A stretch of 64,000 bases of DNA from Branchipolynoe longqiensis (GCA_030323885.1 CM059199.1:1484423-1548422), one strand, 5' to 3'. Shown: positions 42,085-54,186, counted from the first letter of the stretch. The notes: generated from the letters alone by a model not told the origin. Program-made: numbers and translations.

Positions 42085-43128
42085 ATGGGAGAGGGGAGGG
42101 AGTTTCAGAAACGGAATCGGGTGAGGGGGCGAGGGGGGGGGGGGGGCTGAGACGCCAGGGCTGCTTGCACGGGAGTTGTATGTAGTTCACTCACAGCTAG
42201 TTATCACCAACTGCATCTTTGTAACATTCGCGACACTAAGGATACGGGACGGTTCCGCTTTGTTTATCCGTTACTGACAACACGCTGACATATATATACA
42301 CACACACACACCCCTCTCCCGCCTCCACCTCCACCTCCACCCTCGCGGAAATCTGCCCCACGGCAGATTGACACGACGCGACTGTGTAACCACAACACTG
42401 TATGTATTTCGTTGAGAAGGGTCCAAAGCGACGAAAGGATGAAAAACGAGTTCCCACTGGGTAATATCGAGCATACCCTTGCAGGAAGGATGAGTTTCCC
42501 ATTCATTAAGTAGTGATATTGTGTGATTTAAACAGAAATCAATGTAGATCAATTTCAAATATACTTCAAACAATTTAATCTGTGCAAAAGATAGATAAAT
42601 ATGTGATAATATCTGAACAATAAACTAGTAAAATAATATTTTACTACACTGCTAGCTCTGTGGAGGTCTAGCCTGGTCCCCTGGCATTTATTTGCTCATG
42701 CAGAGGCATAGGAGTTTTCATCTATTATCGCTCAGTTTCCAACATGGTCCCCTAGCCTTTGTACCGGAAACAAGTTTAAACGAGCTCAAACGAGTTCAAC
42801 CGTGGCTGGTTGGGTCGCACCGTGGCTGGTTGGGTGGCTCCGTAAAGCGCTGAATATGCTTATGATTTCGTTTTGTTTAGAAAACAATGATCAGATGGGG
42901 TTATGGCGGTAGGTGTGTGTGTGTGTGTGTGGATGTGGTTATTATTTAATGAGAGCAATTCGAGCAGGCGCTAACTAACTAAACACTTCCAGATTGCTGC
43001 TTACATACATAATTGGTGGCGATTAGACTCAACATGACAACTGACCCGTAGAATCTACACAACTCATTTATTCGATCGCTAACTTCTAAAAGAAATATGA
43101 GTATTAATAACTATTACTATGTATTCTA
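42085..43128. other. unassigned sequence
   Basis: G-run at 42134-42145, (CA)n 42297-42312, (CCACCT)n nearby, 'ccgtggctggttgggt' twice near 42799-42835, (GT)n 42912-42930. No gene. Confidence 0.4.
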
Positions 43129-43706
43129 AAAGAAATATGAATTCAGCTGGGTCTCTATAAGCATAATTCTGTCTATTTCCCAGTTGGGTCTCTATAAGCA
43201 TAATTCTGTCTATTTCCCAGTTGGGCCCCTCAGCATAATTCTGTCTATTTCCCAGCTGCACTTCTATAAGCATAATTCTGTCTATTTCCCAGCTGGGTCT
43301 CTATAAGCATAATTCTGTCTATTTCCCAGTTGGGCCCCTCAGCATAATTCTGTCTATTTCCCAGCTGCGCTTCTATAAGCATACTTCTGTCTATTTCCCA
43401 GCTGGGTCTCTATAAGCATAATTCTGTCTATTTCCTAGTTGGGTCTCCATAAGCGTAATTCTGTCTATTTCCCAGTTGGGTCTCTATAAGCATAATTCTG
43501 TCTATTTCCCCACTGGGCCTCTATAAGTAGAATTCTGTCTATTTCCCAGCTGGGCTTCTATAACTTTTAAGTATAAGCATACTTCTGTATATTTCCCCGC
43601 TGGGCCTCTATAGCATAATTATGTCAATTTCCCAGCTGGGTTTCTATAAGCATAATTTTGTCTATTTCCCAGCTGGGCCTCTTTTAGCATAATTCTGTCT
43701 ATTTCT
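43129..43706. repeat. 37-bp minisatellite, about 15 units
   Basis: agcataattctgtctatttc plus ccagctgggtctctata, repeated with small variants. Runs into a CT-rich tract to 43845. Confidence 0.95.
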
Positions 43707-43862
43707 CTATCTCCCTCTCTCCGCCTCCGCCGTTTCTCCCTCTTCCTGTCTCCCTCCCTGTCCCTCTGCCCTCTCTCTCCCCCTCTCCCCACTATCTGTG
43801 TGTCTCCCTCCTCCCTCTCTTTCTATCTCGCATTCTCTCACTCTCACAGACACGGAGAGAGG

Positions 43863-44161
43863 ATGCTAGTTCAGTAGGTGAGTGTGTATCAAGGTGTCAA
43901 GGATAGGATGTGTATGAGGTGGGGTCCCTGGATGTGTATCCTAATAGCTATTTGTAGGAGTATTCGATGCTAGTTCAGTGGATGAGTCTGTATCGATGTA
44001 GCAAGGATAGGATGTGTATGAGGTGGGGTCCCTGGATGTGTATCCTAATAGATATTTGTAGGAGCGGTGGATGTTAGTTCAGTGGGTGAGTGTGTATCGA
44101 TGTAGCAAGGATAGGATGTGTATGTGGTGGGTGTCTGGATTTGTATCCTAATATATATACA
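43863..44161. repeat. ~110-bp minisatellite, left block
   Basis: Three units: 'gatgctagttcagtgg', 'gtgtatcgatgtagcaagga', 'ggtccctggatgtgtatcc', 'taatagatatttgtagga'. Confidence 0.9.
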
Positions 44162-44538
44162 CAGATGAACGTCGATCCAATGGACTAATAGGGGGGAGCA
44201 GTTGTCCGTTGAAGCCGTTTGTCCATTGCGGCGACGAAATTTTCCGGGGGGTATGAAAATAAACACAAAATACAGAAATAAGGTTCATAAAAAGTGGTGG
44301 TGGCTACTGAAGTATTGCTGGTGGAAGGCAGTTCAGAAGACTTGGGTTCAGAATGCTGGGGTTCAGGATCCTTGTGTTTAAAAAATGTGTCAAGTTTCAA
44401 CTGCTTGCCTCGCTGGTACTGTTCCCTAATAACTAGTTCTCTTAAAGTGCGCAAATGTTCAGATATTGACTCTAGTGGATTGTGTCTGTTGGATCCGGAA
44501 TCCGTTGCATTGGTGCCCGTTGGATCGAGGTACATCTG
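44162..44538 (-). mobile_element. internally deleted pogo-like transposon
   Basis: Inverted ends CAGATGAACGTCGATCCAAT (left) and CAGATGTACCTCGATCCAAC (right, inverted), with TA beyond the right end and TATA near the left. It splits the 110-bp minisatellite. It carries the transposase C-terminal remnant listed next. Confidence 0.75.
44185..44535 (-). pseudogene. pogo/Tigger-type transposase C-terminus with PIP box
   Basis: An uninterrupted 116-codon frame. After a short N-terminal part encoded by the terminal repeat, it reads NPLESISEHLRTLRELVIRE, then QYQRGKQLKLDTFFKHKD, then an S/T/P-rich tail. QLKLDTFF fits the PCNA-interacting (PIP) consensus Q-x-x-L-x-x-F-F. A PIP box at the C-terminus is known for pogo transposase, and 'LR-LV-...-Q-K-...-FF' endings are usual in Tigger/Jerky-like proteins. 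The DNA-binding and DDE catalytic domains are absent, so it cannot be an active enzyme. Confidence 0.6.
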
Positions 44539-45060
44539 TATATTTGTAGAAGCCAGCGTTGCTAGTTCGGTGTGTGTGTATCGATGTGGCTGGTTTGGGT
44601 CTGGGGGGGGGGGGGGGTGTCGATTTGTATCCTAATATATATATTTGTAGAAGCCAGCGTTGCTAGTTCGGTGTGTGTGTATCAATGTGGCTGGTTTGGG
44701 CGGTGTGTGTGTGGAGGGGGGGGGCCTCAATTTGTATCCCAATATATATATTTGTAGAAGCCAGCGTTGCTAGTTTGGTGTGTGTGTCGATGTGGCTGGT
44801 TTGGGCTGTGTATGTGTGGGGGCAGGGGGGGGGGGGGGGGCTCGATTTGTATCCTAATCTATATTTGTAGGAACTGATTACTGATAGGGAAGGGAGGGGG
44901 AGGCGAATGGGAAGAGATGGGCAGAGAAAGAGAGAGGCAGGGAGAAGAGGAGAAGGAGACATTGTTTGCCAGTTCAGTAGGGAGTGTGTATCGATGTGGC
45001 AAGTGTGGGAGGTGGACCTGGATGCCCGACGGGGGGGGGGGGGGGGGGGGGGGTAAGGGT
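44539..45060. repeat. ~110-bp minisatellite, right block, with G-runs
   Basis: 'tatttgtagaagccagcgtt', 'gctagttcggtgtgtgtg', 'gatgtggctggtttggg' then a G-run of variable length in each unit. The last unit (44960-45060) is diverged and ends in G22. Confidence 0.9.
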
Positions 45061-45394
45061 AGGGGGTCTGATAGGGGCGGGGTGTACTATTTCAAAGGCT
45101 TTTCGGGTCAACTACCCGATAGTGTCGAGTATCAGTGGGTTTAGATAACCCGAGTAGGCGGAATTAACGGTGCTCGGATACGACTCGGACCGTCAACTAA
45201 CAACTAATACGATATGGAATACTTGGGTGCGTGCTTCTACATGAATTGGTTCCAGTAATCAGGTTTTGATTAAATTCCCAACTGAGTGTATAGACATTGT
45301 GGTCGGGATGCGAACCGGCTGGATTAGGATTGACGAGTAAGTAAATCTGAGGGTTATAGGAACGGCAACTTTAGTGAAAAAAAATTAATTGTCT
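45061..45394. other. unassigned sequence
   Basis: No gene or family recognised. Confidence 0.4.
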
Positions 45395-46430
45395 TATAAT
45401 CACGGGTTAAAAAAACCTGCCTCAGTCTAAAGCTACGATTCCTTATACGCGGTGTGCGGAATGCGAATGTTGTATATGCGGCGTAGATATATGCCATGCC
45501 AACCCCCAACATTTGTTGGGGTTTTTCCTCAAAATTTGTGAAGGAACAATATTGGTTTCTATGGCAAACACAGCATCATTCACATTCGCATGCCGCACCG
45601 ATGGCTACAGGGACCGATTCAGTTGCCACATTCGCATTCGCATTCGGAGGCATGGAAGCACCCCTCCCCTATTCACTTAGATGCTTTTCCATTTTTTGCC
45701 GCATTCGCATTTGCATGCCGCATACCACGTGTAAGGCATGCTAGCTTTAGGGTTCTTAGAATCTGCAGTTAACAGCTTTCTCACTCAAATAGGTTAGGAA
45801 CAACTGACTCACTCAAATGTGCCTGGGTAATATTGCGTTGGGAAGAGTTGCATCACTGAAAGAAACCTGACATTCTCAGGTACTCAGTTTAGGAAAAACT
45901 GCCTCGCTTAAATGTACCCGAGAATGAGGGGTTAGGAACAATTGATTCAATCAAATGTGCCCTTGAATCTCAGGTTAGGAACAACTGCCTCACTCAAATG
46001 TACCCTAGAATCACGGTTGGCAAGGGCGTACCTAGAACGGTTAGGAACAATTGCCTCAATCAAATGTGCCCTTGAATCTCAGGTTAGGAACAACTGCCTC
46101 ACTCAAATGTACCCTAGAATCTCAGGTTAGGAACAACTGCCTCAGTCAAATGTACCCTAGAATCACGGGTTAGGAACAACTGTCTCAACCAAATGTGCCC
46201 TTGAATTTCAGGTTAGGAACAACTGCCTCACTCAAATGTACCCTAGAATCACGGGTTAGGAACAACTCCATCAAATCTGCCACTAGAATCTTGGGGTAGG
46301 AACATTGCCTCACTCAGATGTGCTCTCGAATCACGGGTTAGGAACAACTGCCTCACTGAAATGTGCCCTGAAGAATATGTTGTTAGGAACAACTTTCGCA
46401 CTCAACTGTGCCCGAGAATCAAGGGTTAAG
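45395..46430. repeat. 43-bp minisatellite, about 15 units, split by element D3
   Basis: 'ggttaggaacaactgcctca', 'ctcaaatgtgccctagaatc'. One diverged unit lies left of D3 (45395-45426), the rest right of it. Confidence 0.9.
45427..45750. mobile_element. element D3 (324 bp)
   Basis: CTAAAGCTA...TAGCTTTAG perfect inverted ends, then TATACGCGGTGTGCGGAATG and its inverse. Interior as D2 but in the opposite orientation. Confidence 0.85.
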
Positions 46431-46585
46431 ATTACAGACTTTCCAGTCTATGAACTCATGTTCTGTGTGTTCATTATATCGTGAAGGGAGGTCGCTGCTT
46501 ATGCGGAAGGAGGGCTTGTCAGAATGGAATGGAGGGTAGGTTTTTGTGGTATCCAAGAACTGGGACAAAACTGTTTTTCATTCAG

Positions 46586-46653
46586 ACTGCCCACCTGAGA
46601 TTCTCTAATTGCCCACCTGAGATTCTCTAATTGCCCACCTGAGATTCTCTAGT
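46586..46653. repeat. 22-bp tandem, three units
   Basis: tgcccacctgagattctcta plus at, three times; the last ends 'ctagttgg'. Confidence 0.9.
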
Positions 46654-46792
46654 TGGTGGTTTTTATTCTGATGTTCGGGATGCGGTATAATTGCTGATCA
46701 AAGAAATAAGAGCATGGAAATATGTTGTACTTATACAAGTGACAGACCGAGAGCTTGCTATCAATATGACTTTTATGAGAGATATTTACTTA

Positions 46793-47141
46793 AAGCTGCA
46801 TAGTCCGATGAAGCATCAAATATTCAAAATCAAAGCAATTATCTAGATTTGATTCTACATATCTAACTTAGATACTGGTGCACTTATTAAGTATTTGTTG
46901 CCACATAGAAGGGAACACTGAGTCGATTTAATAGAACCTGTTACTGTAGGAGCCTATGGTATCAGAGTGTTGGCGTGCTTGCCAAAATTATTTTCACAAG
47001 TTTGAATTTCAAATATCTCAAAAGGTAGCTATTTCAATTAAAAGTTACTTCAAACTAAAGTAAGGTAGATTATAATGATCAATTTAATATACTTATCTCA
47101 GAAAAATGTCAGAAACTCAAAACCATCGGACTATGCAACAT
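46793..47141 (+). mobile_element. MITE-X6, complete (349 bp)
   Basis: AAGCTGCATAGTCCGATG...CATCGGACTATGCAACAT, TA both sides. Near-consensus throughout. Confidence 0.9.
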
Positions 47142-47383
47142 TAATTCTATTCCAAAGTCTTGCTAAATAGTAGAGAGGTGACCGGCTCCGAGAAGTGGAT
47201 CTATTTGAGAAATAATTAGTTAATTTCATTCCACAGTCTTCCTCAATAGTATCAGTTTTATCTAGAAAACTGAGCCGCTCCGAGGAGTTGCGCTCTATCT
47301 GATTCCAAAGATATAATTCCAAAGTTTTTCAAAATCCCATCAGTTGTATGTAAAGAAGTGATGGACCATGAATATGCTATATA

Positions 47384-47591
47384 CAGGCATGGGATTTCTC
47401 CCGGTTTTAACCGGAATTTCGTTTTTTTTCCCTGGCCGCTGAAACCTTTAAATTCAGGTTTTTTTCTGGCCGTTGAAACGCCTCTGAAATACACTTTGCA
47501 TCACTCTCGCGACTCAGTGGGATGTTGTATGTCTCCACGATAACCTAAAAAGAATGTTCAGGTTTTTTCCCTGCACCCAATCACATGCCTG
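47384..47591. mobile_element. element L (208 bp)
   Basis: CAGGCATGGGATT and inverted CAGGCATGTGATT ends, flanked by TATA. Contains the palindrome CCGGTTTTAACCGG and two 'ttcaggttttttt' stretches. Confidence 0.7.
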
Positions 47592-47987
47592 TATATATTA
47601 TATGAGAGATAGTGTTCCAAAGTCTTGATGAAGCGGATCAGTTATATCTAGAAAAGAAAAGAAAGAAAAAAAAGGTGACCAGACCAAGAACGTTCTATCT
47701 ATCTGAAAAATATTTAGTTAACTTTTAAGTCCGTGGTCTTGCTAAATCATGTGAGATCCCCTCCGGTATGCTAAAGCCTCTGTCTAAATTGAGTGGAACA
47801 TGCCTGATTCGTCATCCTTTGAAATAATACGAGGACTATAATTTAAAACGTGAAAAAACACTCAAATAATTGTATAATTGTTTGTAAATTTTAGATCCTG
47901 GATCTTGGATTAATGCCAAGTCTAAGCAAGGGTTTGATCCTTAATATCATATTCGTTAAACTTTTAAAAGAATCCAACTAATACTTC
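47592..47987. other. unassigned AT-rich sequence
   Basis: Nothing recognised. Confidence 0.4.
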
Positions 47988-48166
47988 AACTTGTCCCTGC
48001 AGTGGCTGGTCGGGAGATGTTGGGAGTTCCATACATCAACCGCCCTTAATGGTGCCACAGTGACATGGTTTTCTGTTTAGGGTTTGCTCCCTTAACCTTC
48101 AGTTCTGTCAAGAACCCTTACCACAAGACAGTGGTTTACAACTCTGCAGGGCAGGGGCGTCAATTT
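47988..48166 (+). mobile_element. repeat H, 3' part
   Basis: ttgtccctgcagtggctggt through gggcaggggcgtcaa, matching the end of H at 62.2-62.4 kb. Confidence 0.8.
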
Positions 48167-48409
48167 TACTATTAATATATCAACAGACACATTGAGTCTT
48201 CCAAGTCGTCTCAAGATATTGCAGATTAATTGAATATTTCAAATCATCTCAGGATGGCTAACATGAACTATGTATATACTCCAGGCTAGTTTCGACCTTG
48301 GAGGGAAATTACTTTTTCAATCACAGTTGTACACCATAACTATTGCAGATAAGTCGGATATGTAGAATGGGTATAATGCGGTTGTTATTGGTTCTGTGGC
48401 ATTTTCGTT

Positions 48410-48500
48410 CTCTCTCCCTCTCTCCCTCTCTCCCTCTCTCCCTCTCTCCGTCTCTCCCTCTCTTCCTCTCCCCCCTCACCCTCCCCCTCTCTCTATTTCA
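48410..48500. repeat. (CTCTCTCC)n
   Basis: Octanucleotide repeat, then C-rich. 48166-48410 is unassigned. Confidence 0.9.
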
Positions 48501-48689
48501 CTGTCGTTCTGATTGAACTTACTTCTCCAGTCCTAGATCGATTCAGTGCAGATTCCGCTAAGAGATGAAAGGTGCTGGATCGGATGGATGGATGGATCAG
48601 TGGTACAAGAGACTCATTGGCAGCAGTTTGCGGATTTGGTGCCAGGTCTGCTAGTTGAAGAGACTGTAGCAGGAGAGGGCAGGATGTGA

Positions 48690-49040
48690 GTGAGCACGGG
48701 GCGGGGGGGAGGAGTCAGGTTGGCGCGTGGAGGTTGAGTGCCATTTCACCCTTTTAAACAGGTGTGTAGTTGGGAAGCCGTGCGGGTGGGGTGGGGGTTT
48801 TGTAGTTGGGTGTGGGGTGGGAATGTGGGTGGTTTCAGTAGTTGGGTGGGGGAGGGGGAGGTAGTGTAGTTGGGGGGGGGGGGGGGGTAGGAGGTTGGGG
48901 GGGGGGGGGGGGGTCAGTAGTTCAGGATGGGCTGGAGATCGTTGGGGTGGGTTGAGGAGTACTAGTTCCAGGAGTTTGGGGGGGGGGGGGGTCTTTGGTG
49001 ACGTGGGGGGAGTCGTCTTTGGTGAGGTGGGGGGGGGGTG
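48690..49040. repeat. G-rich tract with multiple G-runs
   Basis: GGGTGGGGTG-type sequence with four G-runs of ten or more. The minus frame (48651-49049) is P-rich and artefactual. Confidence 0.85.
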
Positions 49041-49731
49041 CCATATCAAAGGCAGTCACAGATAAGAAGAGCTGGCTGATAGTGGGGAGTACTCCTTACA
49101 TTTAGCAGGACCTGGAACTGGGGCTTGGGTGTCTCACTGAAGACAGGTGTAAGGGCGGGCGCTAAAAGTGAAGTGTTCTGGAAGGGATTTATATATGGAA
49201 GGCTTCGGCGGCTGAAACCTGTGTGGCGCCTATTGTCTTCGCTAACCAAGCACCAGCAGTCAACGGAATGAGTTAGATATTCAGGGATGAAAGATCTACG
49301 CGATTTCCAGGATTTTTCAAATCCCGCAGCACCATCAGCGTATACTACTAATAAATGCTCCAAACGTCGCAGCACTGTCAGTGTATACTACTAATACATG
49401 CTTCAAAACCGCGCAGCGCTATCAGCGTATACCAATATGTAGTATACCCGACTTGCAGGAATTTTCCGTGATTCTCTGACAATGCTAAGCCTATTGGAGA
49501 ATATCGGCATTTCCGATTTTTTTTTCCGCGGAGACCATTTCATCCCCGGATATTGATACATGTGGCTACATAGCATGGTGGCACTGCCATAATTAATATG
49601 TCATATGAGTTCACTTGGAAGATAACTATTTTAAACTAAATTTACTTCACACTACAGCAATTTCGATTATAACAAACAACCTAGTATATTAATCATATAC
49701 TGCTTTGTAGTGGATTGACCTGTGGTATGCA
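49041..49731. other. unassigned, tandem near 49330-49440
   Basis: 'cgcagcaccatcagcgtata' and 'ctactaataaatgcttcaaa' occur three times with changes, a ~55-bp tandem. No gene. Confidence 0.5.
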
Positions 49732-50160
49732 GGTATTGCAATACCTCAGGGAGTTTGACGCCCCTGCCCTGCAGAGTTGTAAACCACTGCCTTGTGGTAT
49801 AGGTTCTTGACAGAACCGAAGGCTAAGGGAGCAAACCCTAAACAGAAAACCATGTCACTGTGGCAGCATTAAGGGCGGCTGATATATGGAACTCTCAACA
49901 TCTCCCGACCAGCCACTGCAGGGACAAATAGTTTTGCGCCTGTCTGGACATGTTCTTGCCGGTGTGAAACCTCTGTTTGCTCCCCGAGAGAGTGCCGCTT
50001 GTAACTTGCAAAAGCCAGCAGCACTTCAACACTTTTGCAGGCAGCTTTCATGAAATGTACAACCGCACAAAACACCATACCGGGGAGCGGCAGTCAAGTA
50101 ATGAAAGCAGTCTTTGTCGCATCGCGACCGACAGCATGATGATGAGTGGATTGACATGCA
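49732..50160 (-). mobile_element. repeat H, near full length
   Basis: Reverse of the 62 kb copy: ggtattgcaatacctcaggg to catgatgatgag. The minus frame includes a Cys-rich CDKDCFHYL...CGCTFHESCLQKC. It differs by small indels from the other copy. Confidence 0.8.
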
Positions 50161-51290
50161 CACTGGCATTCTTTTGCACTCAAAATAGTCCTGATACTTC
50201 AGCATTAAAAGCAAATCTACTGCAATATGAAGTCCAGTACAATACAGGAATCAGCCTGATATATTTACTTACAAATAGGGAAGATCTTGGCAACTTTGGA
50301 GAAATCGCACCCTTTTCTCAAAACTTTAGTTTTCGACAGTTATTGTGGCAGCATTACGATGGGTATCGTTCCTAATATATTATAAATACCACAGTATGGT
50401 GTGGTCGTGTGCCGTTCTGTGTGTTCAATACACAACAATTCAAACAAAGCTTTGCCGGTTTACATTAAGGCACACTCATTCAATAAAACCAGCACGGAAA
50501 TAGGGACCCGCAAATAATTTTGCATAACATTTGAGTGGCCAACATCTACTGTTTTCCAATGGCTAATAGTTCGATATCAACCAGAGGTCTACAACTGGTT
50601 TATCAAAGGCTGTGGTATGTGCTGTCCTGTCTGTGGGAAAGTGCATATGAAAGACCGCTTTCTGCTTATCGCAAAGGGTAGCCTATGTGGCGGCAGCGGG
50701 TTTCCACCAAAGAAATATGTCAGAATGACCATATGTTTGACATCCAATAGCCGATGATAGAATTCAATGTGGCTCTAGAGGCGTCGGTAAATGAAACAAT
50801 CTTTGCTTTCCATTTGGACTTGGTGTATTTAACACCTGTTGCCCCTTGAATTATCCTTCCCTTCATTGCCAGCGAATGCTTGTTTTTGCTGGGCCGACTC
50901 AGTCGCCGTTTCGTTTCATTTTTTATTGATTTGCTTCTTTATTTGTGCCACTTTTTCTCTCTCTTTTTTGTTTACCCGGTGTGACATTTCATGTCCAACA
51001 CAATTAGATTGATGCCTGAATTGACGAGCTGGGTGGCCATTAATATGATGATAATTTAAGAGACTGGGAAGTAGACCTTTCGGCAAAAATACTTGTGTTA
51101 AATAAATAACCACAGGGCATATTTATTTTTTAAGTCTTTATTTTTTTCTAGGCATATTTGTTAGTCTTTTCCTTCTTTCTGATCTCTGTTATGTTTTATG
51201 GGATTAATTTCCTTCTCTTTTCTTTGGAGTGTGTTATATTCATTCATTTATATATGCTTTTCTTTTTTTTCTCCGCCACACCACAAACTG
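50161..51290. other. unassigned sequence
   Basis: The plus frame 49977-50375 (132 codons) begins inside H and has no recognised domain. The rest shows no repeat family that I can name. Confidence 0.4.
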
Positions 51291-52230
51291 ATATTACTGA
51301 CTGATTGTGACTCTGGACGACTCTCATCTGAGCGCCCCCATCCAGGGAGGGGATCCGATGGGGGTGGGGTTGGGGGGGCTACCTGTAGCGCATGCAGTTA
51401 AGGGACGCTGGGTGTAAAGGATGTCAGTTACCGCCCTGGAGGAGTCCTCCGGGACCCCTTTTATATGGCGCGTGGCCTGACAGATCTCCCGGCGCCTGCA
51501 CGGGTCCGCGCCGGGCCGGGCAGCCATTGACTCGGCGGCGGTGGCGGCGGCGGCGGCCAAGAAAGGCCGGCGCGCCGCGCCCTTGTAAGAAGACGGCCCG
51601 GGCCCCCCTCCTCCCCTCTCCCGGGCCTGCCCCCCAACAACTACCGGGCCTCCCTAGCGGCCCACGCCGTGTACTCTATCTACCCGCGTTGTGCCTCGTT
51701 CCTTCCCCGCAACACAAAGACACCCCCCCCCCACACCCCTCCTCCCCCATCTCCCATCTACACTCCCACAGAACGCGGCGTCCGAACCGGAAACGCTAAC
51801 AAAGGGGCGCGTCCGTGGGCGGACGTGGATCACCCAGGAGGAGGCCCCCGGGGCGGCTCTAGTGGCACTCCAGGGGGCGCTTCGACCGTGGAGGGGCTCG
51901 CGGGGGAGGGGGGTTATGTGTGTGGGGTGGGGCGGAGGATGGCGTCGCGCCCGTAATGCGGGTTCGTGAGGTGCGTATCGTTCATTTAGGCGGCGCGGAT
52001 TCCATTAGATTTTACACTGCCGTGTGCCACCGGGCCGGGACGGTGTGTCGCCCGCCCGGCCCCCTCCCGGCCCTCTCCCGGCCCCCGCCCGGCCCCGGAC
52101 CGGCCCCGGACGGGCCTTCTGGCGTTGTCTATGCTGACGGGTATTATTCGAACGGCGCATCTCCCCCCCCCCCCCCCCCCCCCCGCCCGCCCAGTGCTAA
52201 AGTTCGTTATATGTTTTGGGGTTTGTAGCT
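51290..52230. promoter_or_regulatory. CpG island
   Basis: Strongly GC/CpG-rich with (GGCGGC)n at 51535-51558 and repeated GGCCCCGGACCGG near 52085-52110. It ends in a C20 run (52165-52184). On plus, an A/K/R-rich stretch ends at a good donor-like GTAAGA (near 51585) but has no ATG. On minus, ATGGCTGCCCGGCCCGGC (51527 leftward) opens a frame. Neither is recognised. A gene start is plausible, strand undecided. Confidence 0.45.
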
Positions 52231-52404
52231 TCTTGCTGGTGGTATATATTTATCTGTTCTCTCCGCGCTGACATAATTCAAATTATTTCCCTTCCTCCGC
52301 CACCAGTTTTACCTCCAAAAAGTCTTTTCCGCCGACGAAGAGTTATGCTGGTTTATTCATGTTATTGTATACAGAACTTAGGGCCTGGTGAGAAATGGGG
52401 CATA

Positions 52405-52414
52405 CTATAGTGCA

Positions 52415-52475
<61 letters not shown>
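52405..52475. repeat. (TA)n microsatellite
   Basis: Two TA runs at 52418-52474 embedded at the start of the 73-bp array. Confidence 0.9.
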
Positions 52476-52494
52476 GCGCATGCTGTCTCGGACA

Positions 52495-53110
52495 TTCATG
52501 ACCTGGTATGAATTAGTCCATACTATATTGCATACTGTATAGCACGGTTGTGTTATTTTGTACAGAAGTCCAATATGAAATAATGCATACTATATTGCAT
52601 ACTATATAGCACTGCTGTGTTATTTTGTACAGAACTTAGTGTCCATTATGAAATAATAATACTATAGTGCATACTGTATAGCACGGTTGTGTTATTTTGT
52701 ACAGAAGTTAGTGTCCAATATGAAATAATGCATAGTATATTGCATACTATATAGCACGTTCGTGTTATTTTGTACAGAACTTAGTGTCCAATATGAAATA
52801 ATGCATACTATATTGCATACTGTATAGCACATTTGTGTTATTTTGTACAGAAGTTAGTGTCCAATATGAAATAATGCATACTATATTGCATACTATAGAG
52901 CAGCACATTTGTGTTATTTTGTACAGAACTTAGTGTCCAATATGAAATAATCCACACTATATTGCCTTCTGTATAGCACGTTTGTGTTATTTTGTACAGA
53001 AGTTAGTGTCCAGTATGAAATCAATGCATACTGTATTGCATACTGTGTGGCACATTCATGTTATTTTTTTCCACACACTGAGTATCCTGTAGGACATAGT
53101 GTATGTTACA
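52495..53110. repeat. 73-bp minisatellite, eight to nine units
   Basis: TGTTATTTTGTACAG recurs near 52551, 52618, 52690, 52763, 52836, 52912 and 52985. Each unit also has 'gtccaatatgaaataatgca' and 'tactatattgcatact'. Confidence 0.95.
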
Positions 53111-53115
53111 TTTCA

Positions 53116-53457
53116 TACTGGATGGGATGGCCGAATGAGTTGGGTGTCCGTCTCCCGTGTTGGTAGATCCTAGGGTTAGAACCCGCGGATTCGAGCCCTG
53201 GTCGACTCAAACAATTAAATACAAATTTGTACTTGTCGCTTCCTAGCCTTGTGCACAGCATTACTAGGATAGGGCAAGGACTTGGTGGCTCAGTGTCAGG
53301 ATAATGTGACTGAGTAGGATATCAGGTCATGGTGCTGGTGACCTGTTCTTCCAGTGGGACAGCACTATAAAGTCGCCATAAGTGCACACTGTCACAAGTC
53401 GCTACCCATCCTGATATGTCATTAGATGTTGCCAGGACGTAAAACTCCAACAACCAG
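53116..53457 (+). mobile_element. SINE-S, full length, doubled box-B region
   Basis: Head gggatggccgaatgagttgg. Box-B region gggttagaacccgcggattc followed by gagccc. Full body to ggacgtaaaactccaacaac. Confidence 0.9.
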
Positions 53458-54172
53458 GCTAGGAACCAATGCCAGGGAGGTGGGCATTTAACTGATTTCC
53501 TGTTTGCATTTTACGTCATGTCAAATTGGCAGCAACAACTTGGCGAGAAGTATTTATAATGTTGTCCCGTAGCTGCAGAAGGTAAATAATGGCACGTTCA
53601 TGTTGTTGTTTTTTGTGGTGAGAATATTCCTGAAGTAAAGAGGACTGTCAAGGTATTCATTCACCAAGACACAGTGGGAGAGGATTTGATGGCGCACAGC
53701 TTCCTGATAGCAATTTTCCACAAGAGACAGTGATCAATGAATAGGTCAAACTTCACAGGAAGCTACCAGTGACATATATAAACTTATGGAAATGGACATG
53801 AAGAAATGGTTAAAGCTGATAGGACACAACTCAGTAATTGTTAAGTGGTAGCAGAAGAAAGGCACAAACATAAGAGAGAGGGAAGGGGAAAAAAACACCC
53901 ACAATCGAACTGGAAAATTGAATTGGTGTGGAAAAGAAATTATTTTTCGAAGGTGTGAGCTAACTGTACGTTATATCGATCAAGTTATCTGTTTGCAGTT
54001 TGACAAACTGAATACACATGATGAACACCTAGCTGATTGTTGAGCTTACAAAAAAAGAAGGAATTTGCTTCTAATTCTATCGCCGCGAGGTTTAACGTTT
54101 CATAGACAGATGAGTTGATTGAGTTCTTGGCTTTTAACAAAAAAAAGATATATATATTAGGTGGTTCATTAT
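53458..54172. other. unassigned sequence
   Basis: No gene or family recognised. Confidence 0.4.
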
Positions 54173-54186
54173 AAGGTACATTATCC

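Noticed and set aside
48651..49049. 132-codon minus frame, proline-rich
   Set aside because: Product of a G-rich tract with several G-runs.
51324..51560. Minus frame MAAAAATAAESMAARPG...
   Set aside because: Its nominal first codon is TTG, the A-run comes from (GGC)n, and the true ATG has a weak context. Kept only as part of the CpG-island note.
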